Positions 5,066 through 13,483 of a stretch of DNA of 34,875 nt are shown here, in pieces. Within the stretch, counting starts at the first letter, position 1; the number at the start of each line of letters is the position of its first letter. Position numbers and translations under genes: made by a program. The stretch covers positions 1 through 34,875 of the forward strand of contig JAFRBW010000008.1 of assembly GCA_017404685.1 (NCBI GenBank), given 5' to 3'. The stretch comes from Candidatus Saccharimonadota bacterium (GTDB taxonomy: Bacteria > Patescibacteriota > Saccharimonadia > Saccharimonadales > Saccharimonadaceae). Below the pieces are notes generated by a model. That model did not search any database and had not been told where the DNA came from. It saw only the letters and a list, made by a program, of their open reading frames with translations.

Positions 5066-6892
5066 ATGTGTGGAATTGTGGGCTACATTGGAAACAAGAA
5101 CGCGCAGAATTTTTTGATTTCGGGACTAAAAAGGCTAGAGTATCGCGGGTATGATTCGGCGGGAATTGTGACGCTCAACGCGGAAGGTGAGGCGACGCTG
5201 CTTCGCGCGAAGGGTAAAATTCTTAATCTCGAAGAGAAGCTGGCGGCGAACAAGCGGGATGATAAAATTGGGATTGGGCATACGCGGTGGGCAACGCATG
5301 GTGAGCCTTCGGAAACGAATGCGCATCCGCATCGGGCAGGAAAAATCTATTTGGTGCATAATGGGATTATCGAGAATTACAAAGAGCTAAAGGAAAATCT
5401 GAAAGAACATGATTTTAAGTCGCAGACGGATACGGAAGTTTTGGCGGCGCTCATTAATTCATTTTATAAAGATGGGGAATATCCGCTTGCGAATGCAGTG
5501 GTGCAGGCGCTCAAACTGGTAAAGGGAACTTATGGGATTGCAGTGGTGTCGTGTCTTTCGCCTGATGAAATTGTGGTGGCGCGAAGCGGATCGCCGCTTG
5601 TGATTGGCGTGGGGCATGATGAAACCTTGCTAGCATCGGATGCGTCGGCGCTACTTAGGCACACAAAGCGGGCGATTTATTTGAACGATGGGGAAGTGGC
5701 GCTTATTAGAAAAAATAGCGTTGAAATTAAGACGCTTAATGCAGAGCCGGTGTCGGCAAAGGTGGAAGAAATTGAGACGAATATTGCGGCGATTCAGAAA
5801 GGTGGATACGAGCATTTTCTTTTGAAAGAGATCATGGAACAGCCGGAGTCGCTCATGGAAACTTTGCGCGGACGCGTGAATGCGAAAGATGGAACGGTGA
5901 GGCTAGGCGGGCCGGGGCTTTCGGAAGAGAAGCTAAGGGGAATTAAGCATCTTGTGATTGTGGGATGCGGTACGGCGTATCATGCGGGGCTGCTTGCGGG
6001 GTATTATATCGAGCAGTTCACGCCGGAAATTACAGTGGAAACGGTGATTGCGAGTGAATATCGTTATCGGAACGCATATATTCCGAAAGATTCGGTGGCG
6101 CTAATCGTGTCACAGTCGGGAGAGACGGCGGATACTTTAGCATGCCTTCGGGAGATTAAGAAACAGGGAATACCGACGATTGGGATTGTGAATGCGATTG
6201 GTTCGACGATTGCGCGCGAAGTGGATGGTGGGACTTATGTGCATGTGGGACCGGAGATTTCGGTGGCATCGACGAAAGCATTTACGTCGCAGGCGATTGC
6301 GATGGTGATGTTTGGGCTGACGATTGCGCAGGCGAAGGGGGTGAAGTCTAGCATGCTAAGGCCTTATGTGGAAGAAATTGCGAAATTGCCGGAGGCGGTG
6401 CGTGAAACTTTGGATAGTACGCATGACATAGTGAAAAATGTGGCGGAAAAATATGCTGAATATGAGCATGCGATTTATCTGGGGCGGGATACGGCGTATC
6501 CGACGGCGATGGAGGGGGCGTTGAAGCTCAAGGAGATTGCTTATGTGGATGCGAATGCGTATGCGTTTGGGGAATTGAAACATGGGCCGCTAGCTTTGGT
6601 GGACGATAGATTCTTTGAGATGGCGCTTCTTCCGGAGGGGGAACTTTATGAAAAAGCGGTGTCGAATGTGCAGGAAGTGCTGGCGCGAGGAGGGCATATT
6701 GTGGCGGTGACAAATGTGGAAGATTTTGATTTGCCAGTGGAAAGTGTGATTAAAATCCCGGCGGAGATACGGCTGTTTGCGCCGATTTTGATGAATTTGG
6801 TGTCGCAGCTTTTTGCGTATTATGCGACGGTGGCGAAAGGCTTGAACGTGGATCAGCCGAGAAATCTGGCAAAATCCGTGACTGTAGAATAA
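5066..6892 (+). CDS. glmS: Glutamine--fructose-6-phosphate aminotransferase (isomerizing)
   Basis: Length is 608 aa, normal for GlmS. It makes glucosamine-6-phosphate from fructose-6-phosphate and glutamine in the cytoplasm, the first step to UDP-GlcNAc. The start MCGIVGYIG places the catalytic Cys2 of the N-terminal nucleophile glutaminase domain (1-240) at the mature N-terminus; TRWATHGEPSETNAHPH is the glutamine-site loop. Two SIS sugar-isomerase domains follow, with GCGTAYHAG, SQSGETADT and STKAFTSQ. The C-terminus NLAKSVTVE matches the conserved Lys-Ser-Val-Thr-Val-Glu end. AAGGAG lies 8 nt before ATG. Together with GlmM (11391-12707) it covers two of the usual four UDP-GlcNAc steps in this window. 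Confidence 0.98.
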   Translation: MCGIVGYIGNKNAQNFLISGLKRLEYRGYDSAGIVTLNAEGEATLLRAKGKILNLEEKLAANKRDDKIGIGHTRWATHGEPSETNAHPHRAGKIYLVHNGIIENYKELKENLKEHDFKSQTDTEVLAALINSFYKDGEYPLANAVVQALKLVKGTYGIAVVSCLSPDEIVVARSGSPLVIGVGHDETLLASDASALLRHTKRAIYLNDGEVALIRKNSVEIKTLNAEPVSAKVEEIETNIAAIQKGGYEHFLLKEIMEQPESLMETLRGRVNAKDGTVRLGGPGLSEEKLRGIKHLVIVGCGTAYHAGLLAGYYIEQFTPEITVETVIASEYRYRNAYIPKDSVALIVSQSGETADTLACLREIKKQGIPTIGIVNAIGSTIAREVDGGTYVHVGPEISVASTKAFTSQAIAMVMFGLTIAQAKGVKSSMLRPYVEEIAKLPEAVRETLDSTHDIVKNVAEKYAEYEHAIYLGRDTAYPTAMEGALKLKEIAYVDANAYAFGELKHGPLALVDDRFFEMALLPEGELYEKAVSNVQEVLARGGHIVAVTNVEDFDLPVESVIKIPAEIRLFAPILMNLVSQLFAYYATVAKGLNVDQPRNLAKSVTVE

Positions 6893-6898
6893 ACTGTT

Positions 6899-6939
6899 AC
6901 ACATGATGGGTCCCACTATCACCGTTACCCATCATGTGT
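6899..6939. promoter_or_regulatory. 13-bp perfect inverted repeat abutting a -10 element (operator or terminator)
   Basis: ACACATGATGGGT (6899-6911) and ACCCATCATGTGT (6927-6939) are exact reverse complements 15 nt apart. The right arm ends one base before TATAAT 6940-6945, filling the spacer and extended -10 region. The left arm lies 6 nt after the glmS stop. It could terminate glmS, although no T tract follows, or act as an operator for the polysaccharide operon. Confidence 0.65.
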
Positions 6940-6945
6940 TATAAT
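6940..6945 (+). promoter_or_regulatory. -10 element, leaderless start of the polysaccharide operon
   Basis: TGTGTTATAAT followed by 6 nt and ATG 6952. An in-frame ATG at 6934 reads through this hexamer (Cys-Tyr-Asn), so it cannot be the real start if this is the promoter. Confidence 0.78.
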
Positions 6946-6951
6946 TATATT

Positions 6952-8376
6952 ATGCGGAAAAAGTCGGATTTTATTCTGAGACTATGCCTTATTGTGGGGG
7001 ATGCGGTGGCGCTGATATTTTCGTTTGCGTTTGCGTATTTTGTGCGCGTGCATGTGGATCCGCGGCCGTATGTGTTTGAATCGCAGCTTTTTGAGTTTAC
7101 GATGACGATAATTTGGCTGGTGCCGATCATGCTGGTGATTCTGGCGGCGCTGGGATTGTACAAAAAATCGGTGTTCTTAGGAAAATCGCGTTTGCCGGAA
7201 AGGGGGAGATTGGTGCTCGCGGCGGTGTTATCGGTGGCGGCGCTGATTGTGTACGATTTTTTCAAGGGCGATAATTTGTTTCCGGTACGCGTGATGGCTG
7301 TGATGGCGATGGTGTTTTCGTTTGCTTTTTTGCTTTTTGAACGAATCGTGATTCGGTTTTTGATTCGGCAGATTTTTAAGAAAGATTATGCGACGAAACG
7401 GGCGATAATAATCGGGAATAGTAAAAATACGGGATATCTTGCGGATTATATTTCGGCGCAACCGGAGGCGGGGTATCGTGTGGCGGGGATTGTGGCGAGT
7501 CGGAAATATATCCCGGAGGATTTGCGGAAGCATCAGTATTCGTCGCTCAAGGATGCGTTGAAAAAATGTCGGGCGGATGTGGTGTTTCAGACGGATGAAA
7601 AATCGACGGAATATGTGTATCGGCAGGCGATAAACAAGCATCTAATGTATTATTTTGTGCCGAGCGAAACGTCGCTATCGTCGCATTTTGGCGAGATGGA
7701 GCTAATTGGGAATATTCCGGCGGTGTCGGTAAGACTTACGCCGCTTTCTGGTGGATGGGCGGCGTTTAAGAGAGCATTTGATATTGTGTTTTCTTTGGTG
7801 GCTTTGGTGTTTGTGGCGATTCCGATGATGATTACTTGGGTGATTTTGAAGCTTTCGGATGTGAAAGCGCCGGCGATTTATAAGGATGAAAGGCTAACGC
7901 AATATAATCGGAGGTTTAAGTGCTATAAGTTTCGGTCGATGAAGCCGGAGTATAGCGGGATGACGGCGGAAGAGGCGTTCATTAAAATGGGGAAGCCGGA
8001 GATGATTCGGAAATATCAGAAAAATGGGGATTATCTCAAAAATGATCCGCGGATTACGAAATTTGGGAGATTTATCCGGCGGACTTCGATTGACGAGTTG
8101 CCGCAGATGTTTAACATTTTGAGGGGAGACATTTCGTTGATTGGGCCGCGGGCGCTTTTGCCGGGGGAATTACGCGATTATGGTGATAGGTCGTTGATTT
8201 TGTCGGTGAAATCGGGTTTGACGGGATTTGCGCAGGTTTCGGGGCGGAGAGATATTTCGTTTGATGAGAGAAGAGCGCTGGATATTTATTATGTGATGAA
8301 TTGGTCGCTGATGCTGGATACGCAGATTTTCTTTAAGACGATTGCGTCGGTATTAAGGCGAGATGGGGCGAAATGA
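6952..8376 (+). CDS. Polyprenyl-phosphate sugar-1-phosphate transferase (WcaJ/WbaP type)
   Basis: Length is 474 aa from ATG 6952, 6 nt after a -10 element. The N-terminal third has about four membrane helices, then a CoA-binding-like nucleotide fold (RAIIIGNSKNTGYLADYI). The C-terminal bacterial sugar transferase domain (about 265-474) shows FKRAFDIVFSLVALV, YKFRSM, RITKFGRFIRRTSIDELPQ and IGPRALLPGE, the signature of enzymes that load a hexose-1-phosphate onto undecaprenyl phosphate at the inner membrane face. This primes exopolysaccharide or glycan synthesis. It overlaps the next gene by 4 nt (ATGA). The specific sugar cannot be told from sequence. Confidence 0.93.
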   Translation: MRKKSDFILRLCLIVGDAVALIFSFAFAYFVRVHVDPRPYVFESQLFEFTMTIIWLVPIMLVILAALGLYKKSVFLGKSRLPERGRLVLAAVLSVAALIVYDFFKGDNLFPVRVMAVMAMVFSFAFLLFERIVIRFLIRQIFKKDYATKRAIIIGNSKNTGYLADYISAQPEAGYRVAGIVASRKYIPEDLRKHQYSSLKDALKKCRADVVFQTDEKSTEYVYRQAINKHLMYYFVPSETSLSSHFGEMELIGNIPAVSVRLTPLSGGWAAFKRAFDIVFSLVALVFVAIPMMITWVILKLSDVKAPAIYKDERLTQYNRRFKCYKFRSMKPEYSGMTAEEAFIKMGKPEMIRKYQKNGDYLKNDPRITKFGRFIRRTSIDELPQMFNILRGDISLIGPRALLPGELRDYGDRSLILSVKSGLTGFAQVSGRRDISFDERRALDIYYVMNWSLMLDTQIFFKTIASVLRRDGAK

Positions 8377-9473
8377 AAGTTGCGTTGGTATGTGATTGGC
8401 TGACAAATGTGGGCGGGGCGGAAAAGGTGCTTCTCAAATTCCACCATCTGTATCCGCAGGCGCCGATTTATACGTCGAAATATTCGCGGAAGGGAATATC
8501 ATGGTTTGATGATGCGGATGTGAGGACGGGGTGGCTACAGATTTTTCCGGCGGGGATGCGGAGGTTTTTGGGAGTTTTTCGTGAAAGATGGTTTCGGAAA
8601 CTTGATCTTACGGAATACGATTTGGTGATTTCGGTGACGGGGGCAGAGGCGAAAGCGGTGCAGCGGTTAAAGCCGGGGGCGAAACATATTTCATATTGTC
8701 ACGTGCCGACGCAATACTACTGGCAAATGTATGATGAGTATGTGGAGAATCCGGGGTTTGGCGTGCTGAATCCGCTGGTGAGAGTGTGTTTTAGGGCTTT
8801 GGTGAAGCCTTTAAGGCGGCGGGATTTTGAGGCGGCTCAAAGGGTAGACCAGTTTGTGACGATATCGGAATATGCGAGGGGGTTGATTCTTAAGTATTAT
8901 AAGCGGGATGCTATTATAGTGCATCCGCCGGTGGAGTTGGATGTGTTTTCAAAAGGTAGAAAATCGTCACCATATGCTTACTATATTGTCACTTCGCGAC
9001 AGGTGACTTGGAAGCGGCTGGACCTTGCGGTGAAAGCGTGTCTTAAGATGGGGCGACGGCTAGTGGTGATTGGTGATGGGCCGGAGCATAAGAACTTAGT
9101 GAAAATGGCGGGTGGGTCAGAATTGATTGAGTTTGTGCCGACACTTGAGCGTGAGGAGCTGGCGAAATATTTGCAAGGAGCGAAGGGATATATTTTCCCA
9201 AGTCTTGAACCGTTTGGGATTGCGCCAGTGGAGGCTCTCGCGGCGGGATGCCCGGTGATTGCTTTTTGCGAGGGGGGCGCGCTGGATTATGTAGCGGATG
9301 GGAAGAACGGAGTGCTTTTTGAGAAACAGACGGTGAAAAGCCTAGTGGAGGGAATTACGAGATTTGAGAAGATAAAGTTTGATGAGCGGGTTGTGGAAAA
9401 GTCTGTGGAAAACTTTGGGCAGGAAAGATTTGATAAGGAAATTAGAAAGGTGGTGAATGAAGCGACTCGGTGA
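8373..9473 (+). CDS. Glycosyltransferase family 4 (GT-B fold)
   Basis: Length is 366 aa; the start overlaps the previous stop as ATGA. MKVALVCDWLTNVGGAEKVL is the N-terminal glycine-rich acceptor motif of GT4 enzymes. The C-terminal half has the nucleotide-sugar site: VTSRQVTWKRLDLAVKA, VVIGDGPE, FPSLEPFGIAPVEALAAGCP with the E-x7-E motif, and EGGALDYV. It resembles WbaZ-like mannosyl or galactosyl transferases that extend a lipid-linked oligosaccharide. Translational coupling to the priming transferase and the Wzy-like gene defines a compact glycan operon. Confidence 0.93.
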   Translation: MKVALVCDWLTNVGGAEKVLLKFHHLYPQAPIYTSKYSRKGISWFDDADVRTGWLQIFPAGMRRFLGVFRERWFRKLDLTEYDLVISVTGAEAKAVQRLKPGAKHISYCHVPTQYYWQMYDEYVENPGFGVLNPLVRVCFRALVKPLRRRDFEAAQRVDQFVTISEYARGLILKYYKRDAIIVHPPVELDVFSKGRKSSPYAYYIVTSRQVTWKRLDLAVKACLKMGRRLVVIGDGPEHKNLVKMAGGSELIEFVPTLEREELAKYLQGAKGYIFPSLEPFGIAPVEALAAGCPVIAFCEGGALDYVADGKNGVLFEKQTVKSLVEGITRFEKIKFDERVVEKSVENFGQERFDKEIRKVVNEATR

Positions 9474-10875
9474 AATCTTTCGGTGGATGGTGATTTTCTG
9501 GCCGGTGGCGCTTTACTTTTCGTATTTCCCTGTGATTTCGCTTGGGAGTGATGAAAGTATGAATTTTGAATTATCGGTCCCCTTGATTTATCTGGTGATT
9601 TTTGATGTGGTGGGGGTGATTGTGATGTTACGCGAGAAGAAAATGGCGGTTTTGTGGCAGAAATGGTGGTGGGCGCTCTTTCCTGTTTTTGCGACGATGT
9701 CGGTCTTGTGGTCTTCTAATATGGTGAGAGGGGTTTTGACTGCGGCGGTTTTGTGGCTGATATATTTTGCGGTGGTTTTTATTGTGAGTCTCAAAAAACA
9801 GATTGTGGATGAAAAGTTTTTTGGGAGGTTTTTCCAGGTGTTTTTTGGAATGACGATAGCGGTATGCTTTTGGTGTGTTTTGCAATGTATCTTGGATGCG
9901 ATGGGCGTGTCGCGAGAATACACTTTGATGTGTCAGGGATGCACGAGTTATAGTTTTGGGTTTCCGCATCCGAATGGGTTTGCGATAGAACCGCAATTTA
10001 TGGGAAATTTGTTGCTTGCGCCATTGGTATGTATGGGATGGCTAATGGTGGTATTCCGAAAGGGTCCTGCCAGCTGCTGTCCTCCCCCAAAATTTTTGCT
10101 GTCGCAAAATATTTTGGGGGTCCCCCTCCGCAGCCGTCACCCGTTCGTGTCGTCAACTAAGATGACCATCCTGTTTTTCATCGTCACTACAACACTTTTC
10201 TTGACGTTTTCGCGGGGGGCGATTTATGCGTTTATTGTTGCGATGATTTTTATGGCGATTGTTTTCATCAAAAACTGTAAAAAAATATTGCTGCTTTTTT
10301 CAATGATAATCGGTTCTTTCCTGCTGGCGTTAAATTGCCAAGGGATTTTGGCGCAAGTTTCGCCGACGGATGATACGTATTTTACTGGAATTACGAAAGT
10401 TTTGAATCATCTGTCGCTTGGGACGGTGGATGTGAGTGCGATGTCTTCGGCGTTTGATGGGTATGTGGAGGAATCCACGACGACGCGGATGATGCTAACA
10501 GAAGCGGGGCTAAAAACTTGGGCTATGAATCCGCAAACGATTGTTTTTGGTGTGGGACTAGGCGGTGCTGGGAATGCGATGTATCATGCGGGATTTACTG
10601 ATTCCCCGAAAGAAATTGTGCAAAATGAGTATGTGACGGTGTTGCTCGAAACTGGACTTATTGGGGCGATTCTCTGCTTGGCGCTAGTGGTGATGGTGAT
10701 AAAAGCGGTGCTGAAATTGTCGCATGGTATGTCGGTGATTTTGACGCTTTTTGTGGCGTATGGAGTGTCGCTACTTTTCTTCTCTGGTCTTACGAATGCG
10801 ATGCAGATTTATCTTTTGCCGGCAATATTGGTGGTGGCGCTGCCAGAAAAATTGGAAAAAGTTGTACAAGTATGA
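9457..10875 (+). CDS. O-antigen ligase/polymerase-like (Wzy/WaaL) membrane protein
   Basis: Length is 472 aa; ATG 9457 overlaps the upstream gene by 17 nt. There are about ten hydrophobic segments, with a large loop around 270-370 containing TTRMMLTEAGLKTW and GVGLGGAGNAMYH, typical of the Wzy_C/O-antigen ligase superfamily. Such proteins polymerise or transfer polyprenyl-linked glycans outside the membrane. Residues about 202-229 (KGPASCCPPPKF and following) are encoded by an 81-bp palindromic element that interrupts the family-like sequence between two membrane segments without shifting the frame. Whether the protein still works is unknown. GTATGATT arrays begin at its stop codon. Confidence 0.85.
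   Translation: MKRLGEIFRWMVIFWPVALYFSYFPVISLGSDESMNFELSVPLIYLVIFDVVGVIVMLREKKMAVLWQKWWWALFPVFATMSVLWSSNMVRGVLTAAVLWLIYFAVVFIVSLKKQIVDEKFFGRFFQVFFGMTIAVCFWCVLQCILDAMGVSREYTLMCQGCTSYSFGFPHPNGFAIEPQFMGNLLLAPLVCMGWLMVVFRKGPASCCPPPKFLLSQNILGVPLRSRHPFVSSTKMTILFFIVTTTLFLTFSRGAIYAFIVAMIFMAIVFIKNCKKILLLFSMIIGSFLLALNCQGILAQVSPTDDTYFTGITKVLNHLSLGTVDVSAMSSAFDGYVEESTTTRMMLTEAGLKTWAMNPQTIVFGVGLGGAGNAMYHAGFTDSPKEIVQNEYVTVLLETGLIGAILCLALVVMVIKAVLKLSHGMSVILTLFVAYGVSLLFFSGLTNAMQIYLLPAILVVALPEKLEKVVQV
10062..10142. repeat. Palindromic element, copy 1 (inside the wzy-like ORF)
   Basis: The 81 bp run from GGGTCCTGCC to ACCC. The inner stem CCCCCAAAA/TTTTGGGGG encloses TTTTGC-TGTC-GCAAAA; outer arms are GCTGC/GCAGC and GGGT/ACCC. 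The length is exactly 27 codons and it is read as GGT-CCT-GCC. It is related to the elements at 13484-13560 and 20013-20095. Confidence 0.8.
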
Positions 10876-10953
10876 TTTTGTAATTCGTGGGTATGATTTT
10901 TGTCACCCCTGGAAAAATGGGGGAGTATGATTTTTCGGAGTGAGAGGATGATT
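10870..10953 (+). repeat. GTATGATT phased repeat array, copy 2
   Basis: Motifs begin at 10870, 10891, 10925 (all GTATGATT) and 10946 (GGATGATT). The spacings are 21, 34 and 21, with CACCCCTG in the 34-bp gap. The array starts within the last codons of the wzy-like gene and ends at the base before the GNAT stop codon, filling the whole convergent intergenic space. Confidence 0.75.
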
Positions 10954-11394
10954 TTAGAGGGGCTTTTTGAAGAAATTGGTGTCGTAGATTTCGGCGCCGC
11001 GGGCTTCGTAGAATTTCCAGGCGGCTTCGCGGCCGGTGCCGGAAGTGAAATTGAGTTCGGTGCAGCCGTGAGCTTTGGCCCAGGAAAGCATGGCTTCCCA
11101 AAGTTCGCTGCCAACGCCTTGGCCGCGGCAGGATGCGTCAGTGACGAAATCTTCGAGGTAGGCAATTTTTCTGACAATTGGTCCCATGATGATGGAAAGA
11201 GTGGCGATGCCTTGGATTTTGCCGGAATCGTCGATAGCGAGGAGCATATCGTGATAGGGGGAAGCGATGAGTTCGTCGAACCATTCGCGCGGGATTTCGC
11301 CGCGATCTTTGCCGGAACGAGAAAGTTGAATTAAGAGTTCCCTGACGCGGGTGGCGATTTCGGGGGTGTATTTTGTGAGGGGCTTTACAATCAT
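10954..11394 (-). CDS. GNAT family N-acetyltransferase
   Basis: Length is 146 aa. The GNAT acetyl-CoA site is clear: LEDFVTDASCRGQGVGSELW carries the R/Q-x-x-G-x-G/A signature, followed by SGTGREAAWKFYEARGAE, the beta6-alpha4 region. The start ATG overlaps the glmM stop (TTATGA) and uses AGGAG inside glmM. The substrate is unknown. Coupling to glmM and a Pta-like gene makes an amino-sugar substrate thinkable, because eukaryotic GNA1 is a GNAT acting in the same pathway, but the sequence is equally like small-amine acetyltransferases. Confidence 0.9.
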   Translation of the reverse strand: MIVKPLTKYTPEIATRVRELLIQLSRSGKDRGEIPREWFDELIASPYHDMLLAIDDSGKIQGIATLSIIMGPIVRKIAYLEDFVTDASCRGQGVGSELWEAMLSWAKAHGCTELNFTSGTGREAAWKFYEARGAEIYDTNFFKKPL

Positions 11395-12707
11395 AAGATT
11401 TCTCCTAATTTTAGTTTTAATGCTTCGGCGAGGGCGGTGATTTTGGATTCATCGTCGCCCCACATGGTGATGCGGATGAGATCTTCGGTGCCGGAAGGGC
11501 GGACGAGGAGACGGCCGGAGACATCAGAGAGTTTGTTGTTATATTCTAGGAGTAGGTTTTTGGCGGCGGCGGAAGATTTGAGATTGTCTTTTTGGGACTT
11601 TGTGGCTGGGAGATTTACCATGACTTGGGGGAGTTTTGTCATGATGTTTGCGAGTTTATCGAGCGGAGTCTTGGTGGTGGCGATGATTTTGGCGAGCATA
11701 AGGGAAGTGAGGATGCCATCGCCGGTAGGCTCGCCTGGCAAGATGATGTGGCCGGACTGTTCCCCGCCGAGACTGATGTTTTGCTCGCGCATAGCGGCGG
11801 CAACATTGGAATCGCCAACGGCAGTGATTTCGGTCTTTATATTTGCGGCGGTTGCCCAGTTGAGGAGGCCTTGATTAGCCATAACGGTGACGGCGATTTT
11901 GTCAAGATTTAAGTAATGCGCGATGATGGCGATGATTTCGTCGCCATCGACAACTTGGCCGTTTTGGGCGACAAGGAGACAACGGTCGCCATCGCCATCG
12001 TAAGCGATGCCGAAATCGAGATGGTTTTCTGTGACGAGATTTTGGAGAGGTTCGAGATGGGTGGAGCCACAATTATGATTGATGGATTGGTTGTAGCTTG
12101 CATCGGCATTAATGAGAGTGACTTTGGCGCCGAGATCTTTGAAAACGGATTGATTGATGACGGAAGTAGCGCCGTTTGCGCAATCCATACCGATGTGGAG
12201 ATTTGAGAGATCGATGTTCTTGATATAAGATTTGAGGTGACTTTTGTAAAGTGCGATGGCTTCGTTATGCAAATCTTCGCGGTCGGTAGGGGAAATGAGG
12301 CTGATGGTCTTTCCTTCTACGATGGCGGATTCAATGGCCTCGCAACCTTTTTCGCTGAGTTTTTGGCCGGAAGATAAGCCGCGTTCAAAAATCTTGATGC
12401 CGTTATCGGTGTAGGGATTGTGCGAGGCGGTGACGTCAATGGCGAAGTCGAAGCCCATTTCGTAGAAGCAGTAATTGATGGCTGGAGTGGGGAGAATGCC
12501 GACGGAAGAGTATTCGATACCGAGAGACTCTAACGCTTGGCTTAGATCTTGCAGAATCCACTCGGTGGATTCGCGGGTGTCGCCGCCGATAAGGACTTTT
12601 TTGTCGGTGCCGGCGTAATCGGCAAGGCCAACGATGATGGAGTTGATAAAATCGGGTGTGAATTTGTCTGCGGATTGGCGGATGCCGTCGGTGCCAAAGT
12701 ATTTCAT
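11391..12707 (-). CDS. glmM: Phosphoglucosamine mutase-like alpha-D-phosphohexomutase
   Basis: Length is 438 aa, near the usual 440-450. It interconverts glucosamine-6-phosphate and glucosamine-1-phosphate, the step after GlmS. MKYFGTDGIR is the GlmM N-terminus. TASHNP (phospho-Ser about 95) is the catalytic serine loop, DGDGDR the metal-binding loop, GGEQSGH the sugar-binding motif and RPSGTEDLIRI the phosphate-binding C-terminal loop. GAAAGGAAA precedes ATG 12707, which directly abuts the upstream Pta-like stop. A phosphomannomutase specificity cannot be fully excluded, but the N-terminal motif favours GlmM. Confidence 0.93.
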   Translation of the reverse strand: MKYFGTDGIRQSADKFTPDFINSIIVGLADYAGTDKKVLIGGDTRESTEWILQDLSQALESLGIEYSSVGILPTPAINYCFYEMGFDFAIDVTASHNPYTDNGIKIFERGLSSGQKLSEKGCEAIESAIVEGKTISLISPTDREDLHNEAIALYKSHLKSYIKNIDLSNLHIGMDCANGATSVINQSVFKDLGAKVTLINADASYNQSINHNCGSTHLEPLQNLVTENHLDFGIAYDGDGDRCLLVAQNGQVVDGDEIIAIIAHYLNLDKIAVTVMANQGLLNWATAANIKTEITAVGDSNVAAAMREQNISLGGEQSGHIILPGEPTGDGILTSLMLAKIIATTKTPLDKLANIMTKLPQVMVNLPATKSQKDNLKSSAAAKNLLLEYNNKLSDVSGRLLVRPSGTEDLIRITMWGDDESKITALAEALKLKLGEIL

Positions 12708-13460
12708 TTATTTCCTTTCGTGTAATTTTTTAATGACGTCGATTGTGAGAATGGTGTCTTCGATGGAGCTGCCGCGGGAGAGATCGGCGAGCGGGCGGAT
12801 GAAACCTTGGATGATAGGGCCAGCGATAGTCCAGCCGCCAAGGTGCTCTAGGGATTTATAGAGGATGTTTCCGGAATTAAGATCTGGGGTGATGAGAATG
12901 TTGGCACGGCCGGCGACGGGTGAATTTGGGATTTTCTTGGTGGCGACGGTTGGATTGATGGCGGCGTCAAGTTGCATTTCGCCATCGATGAGCCAGTCTG
13001 GGTGGTTTCTATGAATTTGGTCGAGACAGAAGTGGTATTTCTCTAGGTCGGGATTTTTGCCGCCGGAACCTTTGGTGGAGTAAGAAAGGAGCGCGATGAT
13101 GGGTGTGGTGCCGAAGTATTTTTCGTGGGTCTTGGCGGTGTCTTCGATAATGGTGTAGAGTTGTTCTTTCGTTGGGAGTTTGTTGACGCCGCCATCGGCG
13201 ATGGTGAGGAACTTGTCGCCTTTTTTGCAGATAAAACAACTGGAGAAAAATGGGGAAGCAAGCGGGATGTTGTTTTTGTAGGCGAGAAGGACGTCACGCG
13301 AGGAATAGTCTAGGCCGGAAATCATGGAGTCAGCTTGATTCTCTGCTACGAGCTTGGCGGCGAAATTGATATCTTTGGCACTAAAAAACTCAATGCTTGG
13401 AAAGGATTTTATGCTTTCTTCTACGATTGAGTTTTTTAGTTCGGGTATAACGACTTTCAT
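12708..13460 (-). CDS. Phosphate acetyl/butyryltransferase family protein, short form
   Basis: Length is 250 aa. The C-terminal half carries Pta hallmarks: ITPDLNSGNILYKSLEHLGG, then GPIIQGFIRPLADLSRGSS. LLSYSTKGSG corresponds to the conserved mid-region. Typical Pta catalytic domains are about 320-330 aa, so roughly 70-80 N-terminal residues are missing, yet a -10 element sits exactly 6 nt before ATG 13460, so this is the real start. Pta makes acetyl-CoA from acetyl phosphate or the reverse; no ackA is nearby. It leads the pta-like/glmM/GNAT operon. Activity of the short form is uncertain. Confidence 0.82.
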   Translation of the reverse strand: MKVVIPELKNSIVEESIKSFPSIEFFSAKDINFAAKLVAENQADSMISGLDYSSRDVLLAYKNNIPLASPFFSSCFICKKGDKFLTIADGGVNKLPTKEQLYTIIEDTAKTHEKYFGTTPIIALLSYSTKGSGGKNPDLEKYHFCLDQIHRNHPDWLIDGEMQLDAAINPTVATKKIPNSPVAGRANILITPDLNSGNILYKSLEHLGGWTIAGPIIQGFIRPLADLSRGSSIEDTILTIDVIKKLHERK

Positions 13461-13466
13461 AGGCTA

Positions 13467-13472
13467 ATTATA
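13467..13472 (-). promoter_or_regulatory. Extended -10, leaderless start of the pta-like/glmM/GNAT operon
   Basis: The minus strand reads TTTGTGTTATAAT, then 6 nt and ATG 13460. No Shine-Dalgarno is present. Confidence 0.78.
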
Positions 13473-13483
13473 ACACAAATAAT

